Part shown: positions 32,553 to 38,691 of the stretch, in pieces
Position numbering within the stretch: position 1 is the first letter of the stretch
Layout of the letters: each line of letters starts with the position of its first letter
Assembly: GCA_036389795.1 (NCBI GenBank)
Contig: DASVWD010000215.1
Span: 1 to 38,691 of the forward strand
DNA from: Longimicrobium sp.
GTDB lineage: Bacteria; Gemmatimonadota; Gemmatimonadetes; Longimicrobiales; Longimicrobiaceae
Length of the DNA stretch: 38,691 bases
Reading direction: 5' to 3'
Notes under the pieces: model-generated
Told to the model about the DNA's origin: nothing
The model's input: the letters and a program-made list of their open reading frames with translations, nothing else
Database searches by the model: none
Position numbers and translations under genes: made by a program

Positions 32553-34064
32553 TCACAGGCTGTTGCAGTCGGTATCCGCCGAGGTCGCGTCCGAGGCGCC
32601 GTCCATGCTCGCCGTGCCGCTCGCCACCGACACCGTGTAGCCGCCGCCCACCGTGCCCGGGGTGGTGATGGTGATCCTCCCGTTGGTGTCGGTGCGGTAC
32701 CACGGGATGCTGCGGCCGCTGAGCAGCGTCTTCGTCTGCGTGTGGACGTGGCCGTACCCGTTGCTGCTGCCGACGCCCATCGTGACGTACGCGGGCGTCG
32801 CCAGGTCGAGCAGCCGGCTGGTGACCCCGTTGCAGCTGCCGTGGTGGTCGGCCTTCAGCACATCGACGTTCATCCCCGGACTGGTATCGTACGACGCCGT
32901 GTTGTCGAACCAGTCGATCGCCTCGTGCTCCGCGTCCCCCGCCATCCACATGGTGAATGACGCGGAGTCGGGGCCGACGAGCTTTGCGACCACCGAGCGG
33001 TTGTTCTCGTTGCTGTCGCTCGTCTTCGGCTTGAGCACGTGCAGCCGCGCGCCGCCGTCCAGCAGGAAGGTGCAGACCGCGGCGCCCGTCCCGCAGGGGT
33101 CGTCCGCGTCGCGGTAGTCGAGCTCCCCGCGGCCGACGCGCGCGTTGAGGCTGTCGCGCAGCTCGGTGATCGTCGTCCCCGAGTTCGTGTTCTTGGTCTC
33201 CAGGAAGACGGGGACGTCGATGTCGTGCGTCGCCTTCAGGAACTCGCGCAGGCCGGCGAGGTGGTCCAGGTGTCCGTGGGTGAGGATCATCAGGTCGATC
33301 CGCCCGTGGTCCAGCCCGAACTCGCTGATGAAGCTCGAGATGGCGGTCGTGGAGGGCCCGCCGTCGATGATCACCTTCGAGAGCCCGTTGGTGATGTAGA
33401 GGGCGTCCCCCTGCCCGACCGCCAGGACCCGCACCGTGAGGGCGCTCCTGCGGCCGTCGTTCTGCGCCCCCGGCGTGCCTTCGTCGCCGCCGCCGTAGGT
33501 CGCGGCCGACGTGTGCCAGTTGCTCCCGGTGACCGTCAGGTTGTCGGTGTCGGGATCCGTCACCCCCTTGCTCGCCCCGGCGGGGAGCGCGCTGCTCCAG
33601 GTGACCGAGTCCACGCTCGCGCCCGCGGCGTCGCGCAGCGCGATCCAGTCCGACGAGTTGGCGAGGTTCAGCGCTCCGTAGGCGTAGCTGACGGTGACCC
33701 CGCCGTTCGTGCCGGAGGTGCCGTTCTTGGCCAGCACGGCGTAGCCGCGCGACGGGATGGGGACGGAGGAGGCGATGGTGTGGGCGGCGTCGCTGTTCGA
33801 GGCGATCGTCCACCCCTGGAGGTTGATGGTGGTGTCCGCCCGGTTGTGGACCTCGAGCCACTCGCCGTTGGCGTCCGTCACCGCGCTCGGGTCGGCCATC
33901 ACCTCGTTGATCACCACCTTCCCCGCGAGCGCGGAGACGACGAAGCGTGGCTCCGGTGGCGTACCCGGCACGGGCGCGGTGGGGATACGCCCGCGGTCGC
34001 TGCACGCGGCGGCGAAGAGGAGCGTGGCGAGAGCGAGCGCGGGGGAGAGGCGGAGACGTAGCAT
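32553..34064 (-). CDS. Exported lamin-tail domain plus metallo-beta-lactamase (ComEC-like) lipoprotein
   Basis: The start is the ATG at 34064 with AAGGAG upstream. Of 503 residues, 1-21 are a lipoprotein signal (LATLLFAAAC, Cys21). A lamin-tail domain (48-160: VVINEVMADPSAVTDANGEW, LEVHNRADTTINLQGWTIAS) follows. From about 208 comes a metallo-beta-lactamase domain like that of ComEC/Rec2: VLAVGQGDALYI, THGHLDHLAG (His263, His265, Asp267, His268), WMAGDAEHEAI and KADHHGSCNG. The key ligands are present, so hydrolase activity outside the cell, perhaps on DNA or phosphodiesters, is plausible. It is the only minus-strand gene in this part of the island. The C-terminal 80 residues form a beta-rich domain. 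Confidence 0.9.
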   Translation of the reverse strand: MLRLRLSPALALATLLFAAACSDRGRIPTAPVPGTPPEPRFVVSALAGKVVINEVMADPSAVTDANGEWLEVHNRADTTINLQGWTIASNSDAAHTIASSVPIPSRGYAVLAKNGTSGTNGGVTVSYAYGALNLANSSDWIALRDAAGASVDSVTWSSALPAGASKGVTDPDTDNLTVTGSNWHTSAATYGGGDEGTPGAQNDGRRSALTVRVLAVGQGDALYITNGLSKVIIDGGPSTTAISSFISEFGLDHGRIDLMILTHGHLDHLAGLREFLKATHDIDVPVFLETKNTNSGTTITELRDSLNARVGRGELDYRDADDPCGTGAAVCTFLLDGGARLHVLKPKTSDSNENNRSVVAKLVGPDSASFTMWMAGDAEHEAIDWFDNTASYDTSPGMNVDVLKADHHGSCNGVTSRLLDLATPAYVTMGVGSSNGYGHVHTQTKTLLSGRSIPWYRTDTNGRITITTPGTVGGGYTVSVASGTASMDGASDATSADTDCNSL

Positions 34065-34235
34065 GGCTGCTGCTCCTTCGGCCGGGCTGCGAACAAAAAA
34101 CCTCCGGAAATGATGCGTCCGCCCAGCCCTCCCGGTCAACGGTCGTGAAGATCCCCCGCTGCCGGATGCAGACCCGCCGGAGAAGACAGCGGGGCGTCCG
34201 TCGTCACCGCGCGCCGACCTGCCTACCCCACCCAT

Positions 34236-35102
34236 TTGCCCGCCCAGAAGAAGAAGCTCCGCCGCGCCGGCGCTCCGTCCGCGGCACCCATCCCCGCGGC
34301 GATCCCGGCCGGCTGGCACCCCGACGTGGCCGCGGAAGTCCGCAGCGCCGCGTCCGAGATCCGCTACGACCACCGCTTCGCCGGCATGACGCGCGGCGAG
34401 GTACGCGCCCGCTTCCTGGCCGGCGCCGAGGCCGCGCTCTCCCTGCAGGGTGAGCCCGCCCCGTATCCGGACCCCGGTCACCGCGGGTGGCTGTGGGCCT
34501 ACCGCCGCATGCACCGGGAGGACCGGCCCGAGGCGTGGGCGCTGGCCCGGGCCGAGGTGCTGGAGGGACGGCCGCTCCTGCGCCCCGAAGGGCTGCGCTA
34601 CATGCAGGTCCCCGTCGGCGACGACGCGGACCCGCCCGTGCACTGGCCCGCCGCGGCGGGTCACGACTGGACCACGCACCAGCTCTGGCTCGCGCTCAAC
34701 TCCATCCACGGCTCCGACCGGCGCTGGAAGCTGCGCTCGGAGATGGCGATGGACGACGACACGCTCGCCGCGGCCGTGGTCCGTGAGACCGCGCTCCGTT
34801 GCTGGAGCATGTCCGCCGGGGCGCACCGCACCGGATACCAGACCACCGGCACGGCGGCGGTCGTGGTCTTCGCGGGCGCAACCGAGGTCGAGCTCTCCGG
34901 GAAGCGCCTGCTCGACCTCGTCCGCGCCGTCGGCGGGATCCGGCGCCCGGACGGCTCGCTCCCGGCCCTCCCCCCGCCCGAACCGCTCCCGCTGGGCTCC
35001 CTCGCCGGGCCGGCGGCCTCCCCCGCGCGCCGCGACCGCCGCCCCCGGCCGGGCACCGCAGCCGAGGCGTCCCCTTCCGTGTCGCAGGAATCGCTGTTCT
35101 GA
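34236..35102 (+). CDS. Unrecognised protein, 288 aa, C-terminal clamp-binding-like motif
   Basis: A TTG at 34236 is the likely start; no ATG precedes the conserved-looking part. Residues 25-130 are mixed (WHPDVAAEVRSAASEIRYDH, HRGWLWAYRRMHREDRPEA) and residues 140-240 contain HDWTTHQLWLALNSIHG and AAAVVRETALRCWSMSAGAH, perhaps a helical domain. The last 50 residues are Pro/Arg-rich and end in SQESLF. QESLF at the extreme C-terminus matches the QxSLF beta-clamp-binding form seen at polymerase tails. It could be a replication- or mobile-element-associated protein, but the family is not recognised. Confidence 0.7.
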   Translation: MPAQKKKLRRAGAPSAAPIPAAIPAGWHPDVAAEVRSAASEIRYDHRFAGMTRGEVRARFLAGAEAALSLQGEPAPYPDPGHRGWLWAYRRMHREDRPEAWALARAEVLEGRPLLRPEGLRYMQVPVGDDADPPVHWPAAAGHDWTTHQLWLALNSIHGSDRRWKLRSEMAMDDDTLAAAVVRETALRCWSMSAGAHRTGYQTTGTAAVVVFAGATEVELSGKRLLDLVRAVGGIRRPDGSLPALPPPEPLPLGSLAGPAASPARRDRRPRPGTAAEASPSVSQESLF

Positions 35103-35188
35103 AGGCGCGGGCGCCGGCCACGGTCAGCCCCGCCGGAGAAAAGCCCGGTGCGACCCCTCGCATCCGTCCTTCCGCCGGGCTGCCGCGC

Positions 35189-35854
35189 ATGCACCCTTCC
35201 GCCGTCCCCCGCACGGTCACCGTCCTCCCCAACCGGGGCCGCCCCGGGTTCTTGACGACCGGCGGGCTCCTCGTGCTCCAGCGGGAGGGTACCGGCCCCG
35301 GGCTCGTCGCCCACGTCGGCCTCGGCCGCATCGGCGTCTTCCCCGGCCCCGGAGGCGAGTGGGTCGCCGAGGTCAGCGCCGCCGTCCCAGAGCGCGCGAG
35401 CTTCCCTTCCCGGGAAGCCGCGTGCGCCGAGGCCGCCGCCTTCGCCCAGCGGCTCGTCGGCTTCCCGGTCGCCCCCGCGCCGTTCGTGGCCGCGGGGGTG
35501 TTCGCGCCGGACGCGCCCGCATCGGCCGGGGACCGGGTGGTCTCACCGCTCCGCTACGACCCCGGCACCGACACCGTGCGCGCGCTCGACGGCGACCACC
35601 CTGTGGCCGCCTTCCCGGGAGGCGCATTCGCCCGCGCCGAGCTCGCCGACGACACCCACGCACGTCCTTACCTCACCCGCGCGCTGGAGGCGGGCTTCGG
35701 TCCCGCGGCGCGAGCGCGGAGTGACGCGCACTGCAAGCGGCTCCTCGCGTGGCTGGCCGGCGCCGACTGGCTGGCCGACGCCCACGGCCCGCTCCTCTGT
35801 GGCGTGCTCCGGCCCGACATGACGCTGGAGGAAGCGGAACGCCGGGGAGATTGA
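35189..35854 (+). CDS. Unrecognised protein, 221 aa
   Basis: The frame stays open well upstream, but that part is the antisense-like shadow of the previous gene; the ATG at 35189 is chosen as it follows the stop of the neighbour by 86 bp. The sequence is MHPSAVPRTVTVLPNRGRPG..., with a beta-rich first half (LVLQREGTGPGLVAHVGLGR) and a helical second half (YLTRALEAGFGPAARARSDA, LLAWLAGADWLADAHGPLLC). No motif is recognised. A hairpin terminator follows directly at 35856. Confidence 0.6.
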   Translation: MHPSAVPRTVTVLPNRGRPGFLTTGGLLVLQREGTGPGLVAHVGLGRIGVFPGPGGEWVAEVSAAVPERASFPSREAACAEAAAFAQRLVGFPVAPAPFVAAGVFAPDAPASAGDRVVSPLRYDPGTDTVRALDGDHPVAAFPGGAFARAELADDTHARPYLTRALEAGFGPAARARSDAHCKRLLAWLAGADWLADAHGPLLCGVLRPDMTLEEAERRGD

Positions 35855-35855
35855 G

Positions 35856-35896
35856 CAGCCCCGCGGCAGAAAAGCGGAGGGCTGTCCCGCTTGTTT
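35856..35896 (+). terminator. Rho-independent terminator after the 221-aa gene
   Basis: CAGCCCCGC (35856-35864) pairs with GCG (35874-35876) and GGGCTG (35879-35884), with a short bulge. The tail TTGTTTT follows on the plus strand. It separates two plus-strand genes, so these are probably transcribed as single units. Confidence 0.6.
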
Positions 35897-35919
35897 TCCC
35901 TTCCCGCGCTGGAGCCGCC

Positions 35920-36366
35920 ATGCCCGATCCCGTCACGCCCCCGGCGCCGGTCCGCGGCACCTTCCTGGGGGTCCGGGTCCCGCGCACCGTCCCCTTCTTC
36001 GACTGCCGCGAGGCCGACGAGGACCTGTTCCGCACCGACGCCGCCGGGCGCCCGCGCCTGGGTCCGGACCGCGCGGCCCTTGCGCTGGGCGACCCCGCGT
36101 CCCGCGTGGTGGTGCAGCGCCGTGGGATCCGCTTCGACTTCGACGCCCGCGACCCTGGCCGCGCGCAGGAGACCCGCCGCATCGCCCTGGACCTGCGGGT
36201 CCAGCTCGCCCGCGCCTGGCGGGCGTACCGCCACGCGCTCCGCCACCCCGCCGGGCCGGACGAGGGCGGGGGCGTGGAGTACCCGCCGGTCGCCGTCGCC
36301 CTCTACAACTTCGGCGCGTCCGTGCTCGGGGACCTCCGGCACCCGGCGGTCGAGCGGCTCGGCTGA
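35920..36366 (+). CDS. Unrecognised protein, 148 aa
   Basis: MPDPVTPPAPVRGTFLGVRV begins the protein at the ATG at 35920. It is rich in charged residues (FFDCREADEDLFRTD, VVVQRRGIRFDFDARD) and ends with a helical part (LRVQLARAWRAYRHALRHPA) and ALYNFGASVLGDLRHPAVE. The gene is flanked by a terminator upstream. No family was recognised; single-domain cytoplasmic. Confidence 0.65.
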   Translation: MPDPVTPPAPVRGTFLGVRVPRTVPFFDCREADEDLFRTDAAGRPRLGPDRAALALGDPASRVVVQRRGIRFDFDARDPGRAQETRRIALDLRVQLARAWRAYRHALRHPAGPDEGGGVEYPPVAVALYNFGASVLGDLRHPAVERLG

Positions 36367-36427
36367 GCTCTCCTCCCCCGCGCGGGCCACGCGCACGCGA
36401 CCACCCACTGCAACGAGGAGTGACCCT

Positions 36428-37657
36428 TTGCCGGAGACCACGGAGATCTGCGGGGTGGAGATCGAGCTCCACCGCGATGAGGCGGGCATCACGGTCTGGA
36501 TCGGGAAGACGTGCCTCACGCCCGCGGAGATCGTCGCGCTGGAAGTCTGCCGCGCGAACTGGTCGCGCGTGGTGCGGATCGGCGAGTTCGATTTCGACGA
36601 GGCCGGCCTGGAGGCGCTGAAGCGGTGGACTGCCGCCAGGGCCGAGGACGAGGCCGGCGCCTCGCGACGGTTCGTGGCCGCGCTCCTCGCCGCCGCCGCG
36701 GACGGACCCGTGCAGCGCACGCGGGAGATGGCGCTGCTGGCGGAGCACGGCGGGGAGCGCCTCGGCTTCCGCGACTTCGGGCTCCACGGCTCGGGCGTCG
36801 GCTACGCCTTCTCCGACGGGTCGGCGTGCCTGGTCCGCTCCGCAGCTTCGATCGACCATCTGTACCGCGCGGACCTCGTGACGGGCGGCGGCCTGGGCGA
36901 GCGCCTTGCCCCGCGATCCGTCCACCCACCCGCACCGCGAGGACGACCGATGATCGAGGAGCTGGAAGGCACCGTCGCCGAGACGCTCCGCCGCCTGGCG
37001 GCGGACACGCTCGACCCGCGCGACGAGACGCTGTTCTGCGAGCCGCGGTGGTCGCAGGAGACCGGGACGGTCTGGGAGCTCCAGGGTGGCTTCCTGGGCT
37101 CGGGCTACCGCTTCCACCTCCGCCACGCCGGCGAGTACGCCGGGGTCCGGGAGCTCGCCGACGCGATCCACGCGAACCGGCAGAGCGCGGCGTACCGCGC
37201 CGCCTGGCGCGGCTTCGTGCCGCACATCGACCGGTGGCTGCGGATCGGCCGCGAGAACCCCTGGATCTGCGAGGCCCACGACCCGCCGTTCACGGTGCGG
37301 TCGTTCGCGCTCTGCCGCACGGCCGAGCAGGTGGCCAGCGTCGTGGACCGCAACAACTGGTCGCTCGGCACCGCCTTCGTCCTGGTGGGCGCCGACATCT
37401 GCATGATCCAGCAGTGCGAAGGCCCGGGCGAGTTCCTGATGATCCGGGGGCCGGTGGCCTTCGACTCGTGGACCACGGGGCGGCCCTGGATCCACAGCGC
37501 CAAGCTCATCGCCTACCTGGAGGCCGTCGCCCGCGCACCGCTGGACGCGCGCGGACACCCCCAGTGGTACGAGCTCGTCGAGCGGGACGCGGACGAGGAG
37601 CGGCCGGGGGTCGCCGTCGCCGAATCGGCCGCCGACCTGGCTTGCCTCCTCGCGTAG
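36428..37657 (+). CDS. Unrecognised two-part protein, 409 aa (possible internal start)
   Basis: A TTG at 36428 follows a good GAGGAG ribosome site. The N-terminal part (1-175) contains ICGVEIELHRDEAGITVWIG and LEALKRWTAARAEDEAG. From residue 175, MIEELEGTVAETLRRLAADT begins a second part that runs to the end (FRFHL-type beta strands, GFVPHIDRWLRIGRENPWIC). The internal ATG at 36950 has a GAGGACGACCG spacer that resembles the upstream regions of neighbouring genes. So either one fused protein or two overlapping products are made; there is no stop between them. The family is not recognised. Confidence 0.6.
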   Translation: MPETTEICGVEIELHRDEAGITVWIGKTCLTPAEIVALEVCRANWSRVVRIGEFDFDEAGLEALKRWTAARAEDEAGASRRFVAALLAAAADGPVQRTREMALLAEHGGERLGFRDFGLHGSGVGYAFSDGSACLVRSAASIDHLYRADLVTGGGLGERLAPRSVHPPAPRGRPMIEELEGTVAETLRRLAADTLDPRDETLFCEPRWSQETGTVWELQGGFLGSGYRFHLRHAGEYAGVRELADAIHANRQSAAYRAAWRGFVPHIDRWLRIGRENPWICEAHDPPFTVRSFALCRTAEQVASVVDRNNWSLGTAFVLVGADICMIQQCEGPGEFLMIRGPVAFDSWTTGRPWIHSAKLIAYLEAVARAPLDARGHPQWYELVERDADEERPGVAVAESAADLACLLA

Positions 37658-37693
37658 CGCCCGCACTGATCCACCTTTCCACCAGCCACTCCG

Positions 37694-38110
37694 ATGAGAG
37701 ACCTCGCACGGCCTCGCCCCACGCCCGGCCCGGGTCCGGGGCGCGTCCTCGACCCGCCGCACGAGGTGGGGGAGCTCGTCTTCATCGACCCGGACGTGGA
37801 CGGCGCGGGCCGGATGCTCTTCCGCGACTTCGTGGCCGAGCCGGCCGCGCTCGGCCACGGGTTCACGATCCTGCGGGCCGGCGCCCCGGTGGGCACCGCG
37901 CGCAGCGCCGTGGAGGCGCGCCGACGGATCGAGACGCTCGCGGGGCTGCGCACCTGCACCACCCACGGCCACGCCGGGCCGCTCCGCGGGGGCAGCGTCG
38001 CCGCGCTCTTCGAGCGGCGGGGCACCTGCGAGACCTGCGGCCTGGAGATGAGCGAGGCCGACTACGCGCTGTCGCGGCTCGCCGGCCACGACCTGGACTC
38101 CGCCGCCTGA
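37694..38110 (+). CDS. Unrecognised protein with a CETC zinc-type motif, 138 aa
   Basis: An ATG starts MRDLARPRPTPGPGPG... after a short purine-poor gap of 36 bp from the previous gene. Residues about 27-75 are beta-rich (VGELVFIDPDVDGAGRMLFR, GFTILRAGAPVGTARSAVEA). The C-terminal part has one CTTH and one CETC motif (TCTTHGHAGP, RRGTCETCGLEMSEAD) that could bind zinc. No family is recognised. Confidence 0.65.
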   Translation: MRDLARPRPTPGPGPGRVLDPPHEVGELVFIDPDVDGAGRMLFRDFVAEPAALGHGFTILRAGAPVGTARSAVEARRRIETLAGLRTCTTHGHAGPLRGGSVAALFERRGTCETCGLEMSEADYALSRLAGHDLDSAA

Positions 38111-38174
38111 CCCGCCGCCGTTCCCCCCGGGAGCGGGGGGCGACGCTCGTCCCTTTCCCTGACACGTCCCCGTC

Positions 38175-38654
38175 ATGATCACGCACCCGGACTCGACCCT
38201 CCCCGAGGACGCCCTCCGCGGCGCCTACGCGGACCTGCTCTTCACCCTGGCGCGCGAGGAACCCGAGGCGCTCCGGCGGGCGGCCGACCTGATGGAGGCG
38301 GACGCCGTCGACCACTCCGGCGCGCTCCCCGACGGGAGCTCCGGCGCCCGGCTCGCGCGCACCTGGCTCGTCTTCACCGGCGACCGCCCGACGTCCGCGG
38401 CGCCCGAGGACGCCCGGGTCTTCACCTTCTCGTACCCGGCCCACCTGATCTTCCAGGTCACCAGCGCCCGCGGGGTCGCGGCCGCGCGCCGGCTGGCCCG
38501 CCGCGGCATCACCGCGCTCATCGCCTCCGAGGCGCCGGTGGGCGCGATCGAGGGCCCGCTCCCGGCCTCCCCCGGCCTCTCCAGCCTGGTCGTCTGGCCC
38601 GGGTCGGGGGACGACGACGAGCGGGACGTGCTGGAGCTGGAGGTGATCGACTAG
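38175..38654 (+). CDS. Unrecognised protein, 159 aa
   Basis: The ATG at 38175 begins MITHPDSTLPEDALRGAYAD, followed by a helical part (LLFTLAREEPEALRRAADLM) and a beta-rich segment (ARVFTFSYPAHLIFQVTSAR), ending LELEVID. It is the last gene of the plus-strand row, with a 64-bp gap before it. No catalytic motif or family is recognised. Confidence 0.6.
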   Translation: MITHPDSTLPEDALRGAYADLLFTLAREEPEALRRAADLMEADAVDHSGALPDGSSGARLARTWLVFTGDRPTSAAPEDARVFTFSYPAHLIFQVTSARGVAAARRLARRGITALIASEAPVGAIEGPLPASPGLSSLVVWPGSGDDDERDVLELEVID

Positions 38655-38691
38655 CGCGCGCTCCCGCCGTCCCGCTCACCCCCCGCGGAAG

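Noticed and set aside
32437-34005. Minus-strand 522-codon frame inside the lamin-tail/MBL gene
   Set aside because: It is an alternative frame of the same strand with low-complexity Arg/His/Pro text; the MBL frame has signal peptide, ribosome site and metal ligands.
1-38691. tRNA, rRNA or CRISPR features
   Set aside because: No cloverleaf-like or T-loop patterns, no rRNA-like blocks and no regularly spaced repeats were seen by eye.

Overview
This is a very GC-rich bacterial chromosomal window. The codon usage, the orphan ADOP/MacB-type permease, the many TPR proteins and the SPASM-type peptide cluster suggest Gemmatimonadota, perhaps a Longimicrobium relative. That placement is an inference; no rRNA gene or other phylogenetic marker confirms it.

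Left block (1-6.9 kb, all minus strand): the start of purE, then a dense run of small genes, many joined by 4-nt ATGA/GTGA stop-start overlaps. It holds several helix-turn-helix proteins of one loose family, a sigma-factor-like pair split over two genes (region-2-like, then region-4-like HTH fused to a degenerate HNH domain), a lipoprotein, small ORFs and a 441-aa TPR protein coupled to a 40-aa exported peptide.

Middle-left block (6.9-11.9 kb) is visibly less GC-rich. It holds two more TPR genes, each convergent with a tiny lipoprotein gene and overlapping it by 4 nt at the stop codons, a 206-bp duplicated piece of the first TPR gene, another HTH paralog and a stretch without a clear gene. 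The three TPR/peptide pairs resemble Rap-Phr systems in layout.

Central block (11.9-28.9 kb, all minus strand) is the main discovery: an apparent lipidated-RiPP gene cluster. In transcription order it has an AraC-like regulator, a radical SAM/SPASM maturase, an LPLAT/HtrB-like acyltransferase fused to a C-terminal PqqD-like domain, a 71-aa Cys- and Gly-rich precursor, an M50 membrane protease with an N-terminal PqqD-like domain, an ADOP permease, then ACP, two acyl-CoA dehydrogenases and a fatty acyl-AMP ligase joined by overlapping codons. A helical-repeat protein, an exported M28 peptidase and an exported TPR protein follow. The proposed route is: the radical SAM enzyme modifies the core, the ligase/ACP/dehydrogenase cassette makes an unsaturated acyl-ACP, the LPLAT-PqqD fusion transfers the acyl group to the peptide, and the proteases and permease mature and export it.

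Right block (29-38.7 kb) is a rearranged accessory region. It contains a frameshifted HTH paralog, a chimeric fragment (RadC N-terminus joined to a Gp37/Gp68-like tail), a radC with a frameshifted N-terminus, a frameshifted HExxH-type ORF, an exported lamin-tail/metallo-beta-lactamase lipoprotein, and a plus-strand row of unrecognised genes separated by hairpin terminators. Such a mix is typical of a decayed mobile or plasmid-like island.
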